Translations under genes and position numbers: made by a program
Shown here: piece after piece, positions 16,664-24,990 of the stretch
How positions within the stretch are numbered: the first letter of the stretch is position 1
Layout of the letters: the number at the start of each line of letters is the position of its first letter
The notes under the pieces: model-generated
The model's database searches: none
What the model saw: only the letters and a program-made list of their open reading frames with translations
What the model was told of the DNA's origin: nothing
NCBI GenBank assembly: GCA_031268335.1
Contig: JAIRXG010000014.1
Coordinates: 1-33,662 of the forward strand
DNA from: Campylobacteraceae bacterium
GTDB taxonomy: Bacteria; Campylobacterota; Campylobacteria; Campylobacterales; Campylobacteraceae
DNA: 33,662 nt
Direction: 5' to 3'

Positions 16664-17887
16664 ATGAAAGGTTTTATCACAAAAGCGCTACATGTAACAA
16701 AACAGACAAAAGATATTCACGGCGCTCTTAGAATGCCAATATATGAAAATGCGGCTTACGAATTTGCCTCATCTGCCGAATTTAGCGATGTGTCGCTCGG
16801 GAAAATCGCAAAACATGTATATTCAAGGTCAAGTAATCCTACGGTTGAAGATTTTGAACTTCATATTAAAAGTTTGACAAATGCGCTTGGCGTTTTGGCT
16901 CTTGGAAGCGGTATGGCAGCCGTAACAAACGCTATTTTGACTTTAGTAAAAGCCGGAGATAGCGTTATAACCACAAAATATCTTTTTGGTCATACGCTTA
17001 CATTTTTTCAAAAGACATTGCCAAATATGGGCGTTAATGTTAAATTTGTAAACGTTTTAGACGAAGAAGAGGTAAAAAACGCATTTGATAAAAATACTAG
17101 AGTGCTTTTTTTGGAGACTATCAGCAATCCTCAGCTTGAAGTTGCAAATTTGCAAAATCTATCCGATATAGCCCACTCGCATAACATCCCTTTTGTAGTA
17201 GATACGACTATGACCCCTTTTTACATTTTTGACGCCAAAAAATTCGGCGTAGATATAGAAGTGTTGTCGTCTACAAAATTTATAAGCGGTGGCGGAACAA
17301 GCGTCGGCGGACTTATAATAGACCACGGAATTTTTAGTTGGGATAAAGTTGAATTATTAAAAGATTATTATCAAAAAGCGGGACATTTTGCCTTTTTGTA
17401 TAGAGCAAGAAAAGAGATTTTTCAAGGATTGGGGGCTGTTTTGAGCCCCACAAACGCTTATTTGCAAACATTGGGGCTTGAGACGATGGTTTTAAGGATA
17501 GATAGAGCCTGTCAAAATGCACTTGAGCTTGCTTCGTGGCTCCAAAATAAAAAAGAGATAAAAAATACAAATTATCCGTTTTTAGAAGAGTCTCCTTTTT
17601 GTGAATTGGCTAAAAAACAGTTTAGATACGCGGGTTCAATTTTGACCTTTGAAGTTGAGTCGCAAGAGACGGCGTATAAGTTTATGGACAATCTTAAAAT
17701 TATTCGCCGCGCTACGAACTTGCATGACAATAAAACCCTCATCGTCTCTCCTTATCATGTTATATATCCGTTTAATTCCCACGAAGAAAAAATGGAACTT
17801 AATATAAAGCCGAATATGATGAGATTATCTGTAGGAATAGAAGACATAGAGGATATAAAAGAGGATATCAGTCAAGCTTTGAGATAA
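16664..17887 (+). CDS. metY: O-acetylhomoserine sulfhydrylase-type PLP enzyme
   Basis: This 407-residue Cys/Met-metabolism PLP enzyme is predicted to make homocysteine from O-acetylhomoserine. The PLP lysine is K205 in LSSTKFISGGGTSVGG, the cofactor-contacting Asp is D180 (VVDTTMTP), and YSRSSNPT lies at 53-60. In the W. succinogenes pathway MetY uses the HcyS thiocarboxylate as sulfur donor; given the hcySFD genes nearby, the same is inferred here. AAAGGAG lies 5 bases before the ATG. The gene is divergent from sbp and outside the minus-strand operon. Cystathionine gamma-synthase or methionine gamma-lyase activity are family alternatives. Confidence 0.87.
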   Translation: MKGFITKALHVTKQTKDIHGALRMPIYENAAYEFASSAEFSDVSLGKIAKHVYSRSSNPTVEDFELHIKSLTNALGVLALGSGMAAVTNAILTLVKAGDSVITTKYLFGHTLTFFQKTLPNMGVNVKFVNVLDEEEVKNAFDKNTRVLFLETISNPQLEVANLQNLSDIAHSHNIPFVVDTTMTPFYIFDAKKFGVDIEVLSSTKFISGGGTSVGGLIIDHGIFSWDKVELLKDYYQKAGHFAFLYRARKEIFQGLGAVLSPTNAYLQTLGLETMVLRIDRACQNALELASWLQNKKEIKNTNYPFLEESPFCELAKKQFRYAGSILTFEVESQETAYKFMDNLKIIRRATNLHDNKTLIVSPYHVIYPFNSHEEKMELNIKPNMMRLSVGIEDIEDIKEDISQALR

Positions 17888-17940
17888 ATAACTTTTTTAT
17901 CCAAAAAAGCCTTACAAGAGAGGAATCTCTCTTTTTTCGT

Positions 17941-18150
17941 CATTGTGAGGAGCGTAAGCTCCGAAGCAATCCAGCCCCTCATTGAGAAAGGGTCAACCTT
18001 TTGTCATTGCGAACGAAGTGTTACAATCCGGAAAAAACAAACGTGAAGATATGTATATATTTTGCTCGATGAAAAAAACGGTATATTTGTGGAAGATTTG
18101 TATGATGAAATCATATAGCTGGATTACTTCACTTTGTTCGCAATGACAAA
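17941..18150. repeat. Interspersed repeat cluster between metY and thiC
   Basis: Three units of the 'CATTGCGA...GCAATCC' family lie at 17941-17974, 18003-18031 and 18119-18147. The last two are inverted to each other over about 30 bases with an 87-base spacer and could form a hairpin that ends metY transcripts. The segment GAGAAAGGGTCAACCTTTTG at 17983-18002 matches, inverted, part of the 1.6 kb cluster, so the units are mosaics of shared pieces. Confidence 0.7.
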
Positions 18151-18218
18151 ACCTCTTAAACTTGTATGAAATTTTTATATCTTGATAATTTTTTATCCAA
18201 AATAAATCAAGCGACATG

Positions 18219-18224
18219 TATAAT
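18219..18224 (+). promoter_or_regulatory. -10 box for the thiC leader
   Basis: TATAAT stands just upstream of the riboswitch. No good -35 hexamer is seen at 16-18 bases, which is common in Campylobacterota promoters. Confidence 0.5.
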
Positions 18225-18229
18225 GTCGG

Positions 18230-18308
18230 CTTAGGGGTGCTTATAATTAATTTTATAGGCTGAGATTACACCCTTTGAACCTGTACGGGTAATGCTGTCG
18301 TAGGGATT
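18230..18308 (+). promoter_or_regulatory. TPP riboswitch (THI element)
   Basis: The leader of thiC carries the conserved thiamine pyrophosphate aptamer elements in order: GGGGTGC, GGCTGAGATTACACCC, TTGAACCTG, and GGGTAATGCTG followed by CGTAGGGA. The variable P3 stem between the first two is AT-rich. It lies 56 bases before thiC and should lower thiC expression when TPP is plentiful. The mode (transcription or translation) cannot be decided by eye. Confidence 0.95.
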
Positions 18309-18364
18309 TATCAAACTTTCATTATTCCCGAAACGCATTTTTCCTGTTATATTAAAGGATAAAA

Positions 18365-19675
18365 ATGCAATATTACACACAAATGCAAGCGGCAAAAAAT
18401 GGCGTCATAACCGAAGAGATGAAAAAGGCTGCTTCTTACGAAGGGATAAAAGCAGATGCATTAAGGGATATGTTAGCCCAAGGTGTCGCTGTTATACCCG
18501 CAAACAAAAATCACAAAAGTTTAGAACCAAGAGCAATCGGCGAAAGACTGAAAACAAAAATAAATGTCAATCTTGGTATCTCAAAAGACAGCAGCAGCCA
18601 AAATGAAGAGCTTGAAAAAGTGATAGGCGCTATAAAGCTTGGAGCAGACGCCATTATGGATTTGAGCACATCCGACGACACGAAAGGTTTTCGCAAAAAA
18701 CTAACGCAAGTTTCAACCGTGATGCTGGGCTCTGTTCCCATATATGACGCATTAGTGTTTTACAAAAAACCACTTCAGGAAATAAGCGCAAAAGATTGGC
18801 TTGAAGTTGTCAGAATGCATGCGATGGACGGGATAGATTTTGTAACTGTTCACGCGGGACTAAACAAGCACACAATTGAGAAATTTAAAAAAAGCAAAAG
18901 CAGAATAACAAATATAGTCTCTCGCGGCGGTTCTTTGATGTTTGCGTGGATGGAGATGACCGGCAATGAAAATCCGTTTTATGAGTATTTTGACGAATTA
19001 TTGGAAATTTGTCGCGAATTTGACGTAACGATAAGTCTTGGAGACGCTTGCCGTCCGGGCTCTACGCACGATGCGAGCGACGCTTGTCAGATAGAAGAGT
19101 TGATAACGTTGGGAGAACTTACAAAAAGAGCGTGGGAGAGGGATGTGCAAGTGATAGTGGAAGGTCCTGGGCACATGAGTTTAGACCAGATAGAAACAAA
19201 TATGAAAATACAAAAAAGCCTTTGTCACGGCGCGCCGTTTTATGTTTTGGGACCTTTGGTAACGGATATAGCGCCCGGGTACGATCATATAACGTCGGCT
19301 ATAGGTGGAGCGATAGCGGCGTGGCACGGGGCGGCATTCTTATGTTACGTAACGCCGGCGGAACATCTAAGGCTTCCGACTTACGATGATATGAAAGAGG
19401 GCATTATAGCTTCAAAAATAGCCGCACATGCTGCCGATATCGCCAAAAAGATTCCAAATGTCAGAAATTGGGACGACAACATGAGTAAAGCGCGCCAAAG
19501 AGTTGATTGGGATAGTATGTTTAATCTTGCAATTGACCCTGAAAAAGCAAGACGTTATAGAGCCGAATCTATGCCTGAATGTGAAGATACATGCAGTATG
19601 TGCGGCGAATTTTGCTCAATGAGAAATATGAATAAAATACTAAACGGCGAGAGTGTGGATATCAATGTCGTTTGA
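18365..19675 (+). CDS. thiC: Phosphomethylpyrimidine synthase
   Basis: This radical-SAM enzyme (436 residues) converts aminoimidazole ribotide to HMP phosphate in thiamine synthesis. The ThiC-type iron-sulfur motif CxxCx4C (C410, C413, C417) is at the C-terminus. Internal ThiC blocks include [30 protein letters not shown] and [20 protein letters not shown] precedes the ATG by 5 bases. The length is typical of the short ThiC form without the long plant-like N-terminus. The TPP riboswitch directly upstream confirms the assignment. Confidence 0.97.
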   Translation: MQYYTQMQAAKNGVITEEMKKAASYEGIKADALRDMLAQGVAVIPANKNHKSLEPRAIGERLKTKINVNLGISKDSSSQNEELEKVIGAIKLGADAIMDLSTSDDTKGFRKKLTQVSTVMLGSVPIYDALVFYKKPLQEISAKDWLEVVRMHAMDGIDFVTVHAGLNKHTIEKFKKSKSRITNIVSRGGSLMFAWMEMTGNENPFYEYFDELLEICREFDVTISLGDACRPGSTHDASDACQIEELITLGELTKRAWERDVQVIVEGPGHMSLDQIETNMKIQKSLCHGAPFYVLGPLVTDIAPGYDHITSAIGGAIAAWHGAAFLCYVTPAEHLRLPTYDDMKEGIIASKIAAHAADIAKKIPNVRNWDDNMSKARQRVDWDSMFNLAIDPEKARRYRAESMPECEDTCSMCGEFCSMRNMNKILNGESVDINVV

Positions 19676-19685
19676 GCTCATGTCT

Positions 19686-19725
19686 AAACGGGCGATTTGC
19701 CAGAAATTACCCGTTTATTTTTTTG
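19686..19725 (+). terminator. Intrinsic terminator after thiC
   Basis: AAACGGG and CCCGTTT flank an inner ATTT/AAAT pairing, followed by A and seven T residues. It begins 11 bases after the thiC stop. Confidence 0.85.
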
Positions 19726-19894
19726 ATATGTGTAGCGCTTGATTGTTGTTGCAATGCCTGCAATTATAACAATCAGTAAAGTTTTACATGCAGCGTCTGA
19801 TTAATTCATTCTCATAACGGTGTTTTGCTTTGTTATTGCCACGCTTTCTCGCAAAACGTCGCATAAAATTTTTTTGAAAATTTTGTGAAACCGA

Positions 19895-19923
19895 TTGACA
19901 TAATAAAATTTTTTTGATATAAA
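19895..19923 (+). promoter_or_regulatory. Promoter of the NTF2-like gene
   Basis: TTGACA (19895-19900), a 17-base spacer and TATAAA (19918-19923) end 17 bases before the start codon. This leaves a very short leader containing AAGGAG. Confidence 0.75.
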
Positions 19924-19940
19924 TCATCAAGGAGTTTCAT

Positions 19941-20276
19941 ATGGAAATGATACCGCAAATACAGGCATATTTTGAAGCAAAAAAGGGCAATGTGGATTTG
20001 ATTGATAATTATTTCGCTGAAGATATTTATATAGAAGATAGCGGTGAAGATGATGTCATCAGAGGTTTTGATAATTGCAAAAAATGGCTTAAAGACAAAA
20101 GTCAGCAATATCAAATGAAAACAAAAATTGTCGCCTTAAAAAATGAGAAAAGCGGAACGATAAAAGTCTCCGTAATAGTTAGCGGAAATTTTGCTCCTGG
20201 GGAGTATCCGTTTGATTATTATTTTTTGATAACAGATGAAAAGATAAAGGCAGTAAAAATAAAATACAAAGGATAG
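19941..20276 (+). CDS. NTF2/SnoaL-like small protein
   Basis: This 111-residue protein fits the NTF2-like cone fold: an N-terminal helix (IQAYFEAKKGNVDLIDNYFAED), an acidic strand segment, a second helix (FDNCKKWLKDKSQQYQ) and alternating hydrophobic strands to the end. Such domains serve as small-molecule isomerases or cyclases, or as binding proteins; no catalytic set can be named here. AAGGAG lies 6 bases before the ATG, and a strong promoter sits directly upstream. It appears monocistronic. The function is unknown. Confidence 0.65.
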   Translation: MEMIPQIQAYFEAKKGNVDLIDNYFAEDIYIEDSGEDDVIRGFDNCKKWLKDKSQQYQMKTKIVALKNEKSGTIKVSVIVSGNFAPGEYPFDYYFLITDEKIKAVKIKYKG

Positions 20277-20415
20277 TAAATATTTTTGCAAGCAATTTAC
20301 TTGTTAAAAGAATAATAAATGGTAAAATTTCCATTGAGATGAAAATTGATATCAGAGCGTTAGAAATTAATTTATGATATAACGATTGCGCAATAATAAA
20401 CTTAAGGGGGAATAT

Positions 20416-20912
20416 ATGCTCGGTAAGCCTTTTAGACATTCCGCAGGATTTGGCAAAAGAATAGAATATTATGTGGTTAGTCTGATGCTGAAGGAAGGAT
20501 TGGACATATTTTTACCCATGATAGATGATGACGCTATTGATGCGGTTGTAAAAAGACCCGATGGAAAATATATAGAAGTGCAAATTAAAGCACGCTCAAA
20601 AGATGTAAAATTTGGCGATGCAGCATTATTTGCCGGGATAGAACATGAATATAGGGAAAATTATTGGTTTGTGTTTTATTCTGAGAGGATTGATAAACAA
20701 TTTTAATAATGTCTTCAAGTGAATTCATAAAAGAGGCAGCTCAAAATAAAACCGGAAGAAATATCGGAAAACGATCGATATGGCTCAACGGAAAAAATAC
20801 AAAAGGGAAGCGAGAATTCATCAAACCTCAATTTCAAAAATATGTTGCTAAAGATTTCAGTAGATTACTAAAAGAAAATGCGAGCAATATAGACATAACA
20901 TTGAAAAATTAA
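20416..20912 (+). pseudogene. Frameshifted PD-(D/E)xK nuclease-like protein
   Basis: The first frame (20416-20706, ATG behind AAGGGGGA) encodes 96 residues with an Asp...Glu-x-x-x-Lys pattern (AIDAVVKRPDG then EVQIKARSK) typical of PD-(D/E)xK nuclease-like folds. It stops after ERIDKQF. Translation resumes sensibly in another frame (…ILIMSSSEFIKEAAQNKTG…) until 20912; the ATG at 20709 has no ribosome-binding site. Restoring one A in the AAA run near 20695-20697 would join both parts into one protein of about 165 residues. The lesion is therefore a probable one-base deletion, sequencing error or programmed shift. The exact family is not recognised. Confidence 0.6.
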
Positions 20913-20953
20913 TACACAAAAGGGGTACACTGGTGATACTTCATGCAACAGGT

Positions 20954-21005
20954 CTACATGTGTACAGGATTTTGAGACCTTTGATTGTCAAATCCTTACA
21001 TGTAG
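20954..21005. repeat. Inverted repeat built on TACATGTA + AGGATTT
   Basis: The left arm CTACATGTGTACAGGATTT (20954-20972) pairs with the right arm AAATCCTTACATGTAG (20990-21005), leaving a 17-base loop. The same arm sequence forms a hairpin after efp at 32685-32718. It may act as a terminator, but no U-tract follows. Confidence 0.7.
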
Positions 21006-21123
21006 CTGAACACTTGTAAACATAGTAGTACAATGTAAAATTCAAAAATTTATTTTAACAAGAAGTAGCATCATAAAACGGAATTTTAAAATAAAAGATT
21101 ATTATAATGCTGATTGCGCCGAA

Positions 21124-21825
21124 TTGTTATCTCAAAAGATAAAAACTGTTTGTCTCGATTTTGATGAAACAGCATTTATAAAATACATAGACAAAAATGT
21201 ATCGGATAAGGAGTTTTCCAAAAGGATAGATGTATTTGCTGACGCTTTTGAATTGTATTTGCCAAAAAGTTATGAAGAAAATATAAAAACATTTGAACAA
21301 ATATTGGGCGACGAGCTAAAACAAGAGAGCGGAATGTTCTCTTTAGGTTGGTGGTTATGGCCTGTTGGTAGATATGTTGAGAGGCGCGGGATAAAAAATG
21401 CAGAGGTTTCGCTAAATTTCATAAAAGAATTAACCAAAAGATTTACAGGAGAGTTTGCAATAAGACCGTTATTGGCAAATAAACCAAAAGAAACAATGAA
21501 AATAGTGGAAAAATGGAGCAAAGACGAGAATGTACATGTAAGGAGACTATCAAGCGAAGGAATGCAAATAAGTTTACCTTGGTCTAAAAAAATATATATA
21601 GCGATAGATGAGTTTGAAAAATATAAAGTTATATTGACAAATTTGAAAAATGACAAATCAAAATTTGTGCAAAAAAGTGTAGGCAACAATTTAAATGATT
21701 TATATAAAGAATTTCCAAAAAAAGCAAGCGAAATAATAGAAGAATGGAAAAAAGATAATCCGACAAAAGAGACGATGTGGATAATAAATCATGGATTGAG
21801 AAGTACAAAAAAGAATAAATTATAA
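21124..21825 (+). CDS. DNA alkylation repair protein, AlkC/AlkD-like, start unclear
   Basis: This HEAT-like-repeat protein resembles bacterial 3-methyladenine DNA glycosylases of the AlkC/AlkD superfamily: GWWLWPVGRYVERRG, FIKELTKRFTGEFAIRPLL and the HVRRLSSEGMQISLPW block. At least 233 residues can be read from a TTG at 21124. Protein-like sequence (FKIKDYYNADCAEL) continues upstream in frame to about 21085, and the frame stays open back to 21010, but without any ATG, GTG or TTG. The true N-terminus therefore lies upstream and has either lost its start codon or uses a rare one (ATA, ATT or ATC). It may be a decaying gene. Confidence 0.62.
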   Translation: MLSQKIKTVCLDFDETAFIKYIDKNVSDKEFSKRIDVFADAFELYLPKSYEENIKTFEQILGDELKQESGMFSLGWWLWPVGRYVERRGIKNAEVSLNFIKELTKRFTGEFAIRPLLANKPKETMKIVEKWSKDENVHVRRLSSEGMQISLPWSKKIYIAIDEFEKYKVILTNLKNDKSKFVQKSVGNNLNDLYKEFPKKASEIIEEWKKDNPTKETMWIINHGLRSTKKNKL

Positions 21826-21886
21826 ATGTAAAAAGGGCTGGAACTTTGCATAACAGGACTGTTTGCGAAATGCAATTTTGAATTTG

Positions 21887-21913
21887 TTGACAAAATTATA
21901 TTTTATGTATAAT
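21887..21913 (+). promoter_or_regulatory. Likely promoter of the methyltransferase gene
   Basis: TTGACA (21887-21892) is followed after 15 bases by TATAAT (21908-21913), or after 17 bases by TAATAT. The start codon lies 18 bases further on. Confidence 0.55.
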
Positions 21914-21931
21914 ATTAAAAAGAGGTGGTTT

Positions 21932-22714
21932 ATGAAAACACATGAATTTGACGGCGAGAAATATAAAAAGGCATCAAAACATCAAAAAGAATGGGGGAAT
22001 GCAATAATCTCACAATTAAAATTAAGCGGATCGGAATTTATTCTTGATTTAGGCTGTGGTGATGGTATTTTAACAAAACAACTTTCCGAATTAGTTCCTA
22101 ATGGCAAAGTTGTAGGAATTGACGGATCGGAAAGCATGATTAAGACAGCAAAAATGTGTTCTTCAAATAATTTAATATTTGAAAAAATGGATATTGATGA
22201 TATGGCATTTGAAAATGAATTTGATTTTATATTTTCCAATGCTGCACTTCACTGGATTAGGGATCATAAAAAATTAATAAAGAATTGTTATAAAGCATTA
22301 AGACAAAATGGATTTATTTGCTTTAATTTTGCTGGCCATGGTAATTGTTCAAATTTTTTTACAATTATTAAAAAAGTAATAAACTATGAAAAATACAAAG
22401 TATATTTTAAAAATTTTGAATGGCCTTGGTATATGCCTTCAGTAAACGAATATAATAAAAAAATTGCAGAAAGTAATTTTTCTGATATAAACATTTGGGA
22501 AGAAAATGCCGACAGGTATTTTAATGATCAAGATGAAATGATTAATTGGATAGAGCAACCATCAATAGTTCCATTTATTAAATTAGTTGATGAACAATTA
22601 AAAAATGAATTTCAAAATGAAATTATACGATTAATGATTGAAAGAACAAAACAAAAGGATGGTAAATGTTTCGAAACATTTAGAAGAATTAATGTATATG
22701 CGGTTAAAAAATAA
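21932..22714 (+). CDS. Class I SAM-dependent methyltransferase (trans-aconitate methyltransferase-like)
   Basis: This 260-residue small-molecule methyltransferase has SAM motif I LDLGCGDG at 38-45, an acidic loop VGIDGSESMI at about 63-72, and SNAALHWIRDH at about 105-115, as in the Tam/methyltransferase-11 group. The ATG at 21932 is used because AGAGGTGG lies before it; an upstream start in the same frame has none. Codon use is markedly AT-richer than in neighbouring genes, suggesting acquisition from another source. The substrate cannot be told from the sequence. Confidence 0.75.
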   Translation: MKTHEFDGEKYKKASKHQKEWGNAIISQLKLSGSEFILDLGCGDGILTKQLSELVPNGKVVGIDGSESMIKTAKMCSSNNLIFEKMDIDDMAFENEFDFIFSNAALHWIRDHKKLIKNCYKALRQNGFICFNFAGHGNCSNFFTIIKKVINYEKYKVYFKNFEWPWYMPSVNEYNKKIAESNFSDINIWEENADRYFNDQDEMINWIEQPSIVPFIKLVDEQLKNEFQNEIIRLMIERTKQKDGKCFETFRRINVYAVKK

Positions 22715-23053
22715 ATATAAAAAATAAAATCGCATTTAATGATTTCCAAAAAAAGTAGACCGAATAATTAAAGGGTAAAGTAAAGATAATTTGACAAGCA
22801 ATTCGCAAATTAAAAAATACGAAAAAAGACAAAACCAACTTCTTTATAATAAAATTATTTGCGCCTCATTGCCATTGATAATTAAATGTCCGATGACTTT
22901 TTAAATTAATTAATTCAAGCATTTTACAATTAAAAAAAATTTTTCATAAAATCTTTTTTAAAGCGCAGATTTCTCGTTTTTGCATTTTCAACCTGTACAT
23001 AAAACAAATGTATATAATATTAATCTGCAATAAATGTCCTCGCCTGATACTAA
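22715..23053. other. AT-rich gene-free stretch
   Basis: No gene, RNA or repeat is supported. The composition matches the AT-rich methyltransferase gene that precedes it. Confidence 0.4.
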
Positions 23054-23095
23054 ATTGTAAGGCTAAAGTTTAGAAAAATCTTTTAGTCTTACAAT
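23054..23095. terminator. Hairpin between convergent methyltransferase and glmS genes
   Basis: ATTGTAAGGCTAAAG pairs with CTTTTAGTCTTACAAT (one wobble and a bulge) around a loop of about 11 bases. T-rich sequence follows on the plus side. It lies 64 bases beyond the glmS stop and probably serves one or both convergent transcripts. Confidence 0.6.
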
Positions 23096-23158
23096 ATGAT
23101 TTTTATTTCTTCGTATGTAGAGTTATATTGTTGATTTTCAAATTTTGCGATGCGATTT

Positions 23159-24967
23159 CTACTCCACTGTTACGCTTTTTGCAAGATTTCGCGGCATATC
23201 AACGTCATTGCCAAGTCTTACGGCGATTTCAAGCGCTAATAACTGTAAAATTATCATCATTTCAAAAAATTCACTCATTGCATGTAATGAATTTTTGGTT
23301 TTTATGAAATCATCGGCAAGTTCAAATTGTTCGGGGCTAATCACGAGTATAGTTGCATCGCGCGCGCTGAGTTCTTCTATATTGCTTTTTGTTTTATCGT
23401 AAAGCATAGTTTTGGGAAGTAGCGCCACTGTGAATAGTTTGCTATCCACAAGAGCTATTGGACCGTGTTTCATCTCTCCTGCCGGGTATCCTTCGGCGTG
23501 CAGATAACTTATCTCTTTTAGCTTTAATGCGCCCTCAAGCGCTAACGGATAAAAAATATCTCTTCCTATAAAGAAAAATCCATGTCCGTGCAGATAGCGT
23601 TTGGATAGTCTTTTTATTTTTTCATGAGTAGCATTGTCTACATGTAGGGAGGTTGGAATTTTCAAAAGAGTGTCTATCTCGAGCTTCAAACTCTCTTTGC
23701 TTGCCGCTTTTCGTTTTTGGGCTATAAATATTGATAAAAGCCAAAGCGTAGCGACTTGTGTTGCAAACGCTTTTGTACTTGCAACGCCTTTTTCAATGCC
23801 TGCTCGCGTTAATATGGTGGTATCGGCAACTCTTACTATGGATGAATTGTCTACATTGCAAATGGCAAGCGTTTTAAGCCCCGCATTTTTGGCGATTTTC
23901 AAAGCTTCCAATGTGTCGGCTGTTTCGCCGCTTTGACTTATAACTACAAATAGAGTGTCTTTTGTCAAAAGAGGCTCTTTGTAGCGAAATTCACTTGCTA
24001 TAATGACATCGGTTTTTATCTTGGCAAGTCTTTCAAAAAGATAACCTGCCGTAAGTCCGGCATGGTAACTTGTGCCGCACGCGCAAATTTTGACTGCATT
24101 TATTTCATCAAGCAAGCACTCGTCAATCTCTTCAAGGATTATCTCATTGTCTTTTATGCGTCCCATTAATGTTTCGCCAAGTACGCGGGATTGTTCGTAT
24201 ATCTCTTTTTCCATAAAAAATCTAAATCCCTCTTTTTGTGCGAAAGATTTATCTTGCGGCAAATCTTTAAAAACAGGCGAGAGTTTTTTGGTATCTAGAT
24301 AGAGCAGTATCTCATTTTTATTTAAAACGCCGTACTGTCCGTCTTCAAGATAGCAGACCTCTTTTGCATGTCCTATCAAAGGAGCATCCGAAGAGCCAAA
24401 AAATATCTCGTCGTCATTTTTTCCGATAATTAAAGGAGCGGCGTTTTTTGCGAAAAATATGCAGTTTGGCTCTACGGTAGTTATCAATAAAATAGCATAA
24501 GCTCCTTTTAATGAAATCACCGTTTTTTCAAAAGCCTCAAATGCATTTTTTGAGCTTTTTAAATTATGTTCAAAAAGATACACTACTACCTCGGTATCGG
24601 TTTGACTCAAAAATGTAACACCTTTATTTATTAGCATCTCTTTTATTTCGCGATAATTTTCAATAATTCCGTTATGCACTATATACGAATATTCGCCAAA
24701 ATGAGGATGAGCATTTATCTCTGTGGGTTTGCCGTGTGTTGCCCATCTTGTATGACCTATGGCTATTCCCTCGCCGTTTGAGGTGAAATTCTTCGTCTTT
24801 TCTCTTAGGTTTGCAAGTTTTCCTATAGCTTTGAAAGCGTCTATTTTGCCATCTTTCATAACGGCAATTCCGGCCGAATCGTAACCTCTATATTCAAGCT
24901 CTTTAAGCCCATCCAAGAGTAGCTCTTTTTTCTCTTTTTTGCCGATATATCCAACAATTCCACACAT
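23159..24967 (-). CDS. glmS: Glutamine-fructose-6-phosphate aminotransferase
   Basis: This 602-residue enzyme makes glucosamine-6-phosphate from fructose-6-phosphate and glutamine, the first step to UDP-GlcNAc, peptidoglycan and LPS. It begins Met-Cys-Gly-Ile-Val-Gly with the catalytic cysteine exposed after Met removal. The N-terminal amidotransferase domain (GHTRWATHG) is followed by two SIS domains (CGTSYHAG, SQSGETADTLEAL) and ends in the standard PRNLAKSVTVE. AGGGA lies 6-7 bases upstream of the ATG. It starts 23 bases after glnD, so the two are probably co-transcribed. No glmS ribozyme is seen. Confidence 0.97.
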   Translation of the reverse strand: MCGIVGYIGKKEKKELLLDGLKELEYRGYDSAGIAVMKDGKIDAFKAIGKLANLREKTKNFTSNGEGIAIGHTRWATHGKPTEINAHPHFGEYSYIVHNGIIENYREIKEMLINKGVTFLSQTDTEVVVYLFEHNLKSSKNAFEAFEKTVISLKGAYAILLITTVEPNCIFFAKNAAPLIIGKNDDEIFFGSSDAPLIGHAKEVCYLEDGQYGVLNKNEILLYLDTKKLSPVFKDLPQDKSFAQKEGFRFFMEKEIYEQSRVLGETLMGRIKDNEIILEEIDECLLDEINAVKICACGTSYHAGLTAGYLFERLAKIKTDVIIASEFRYKEPLLTKDTLFVVISQSGETADTLEALKIAKNAGLKTLAICNVDNSSIVRVADTTILTRAGIEKGVASTKAFATQVATLWLLSIFIAQKRKAASKESLKLEIDTLLKIPTSLHVDNATHEKIKRLSKRYLHGHGFFFIGRDIFYPLALEGALKLKEISYLHAEGYPAGEMKHGPIALVDSKLFTVALLPKTMLYDKTKSNIEELSARDATILVISPEQFELADDFIKTKNSLHAMSEFFEMMIILQLLALEIAVRLGNDVDMPRNLAKSVTVE

Positions 24968-24990
24968 AAATTTTCCCTAAATTCGTATTA

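Noticed and set aside
1541..18150. CRISPR-like array
   Set aside because: Repeats of about 30 bases recur, but spacing is irregular, orientation is mixed, units diverge and no cas genes are present.
17993..18217. Minus-strand frame of 74 codons between metY and thiC
   Set aside because: It is made of repeat sequence (CHCEQSEVIQ) and lies against the promoter of the thiC leader.
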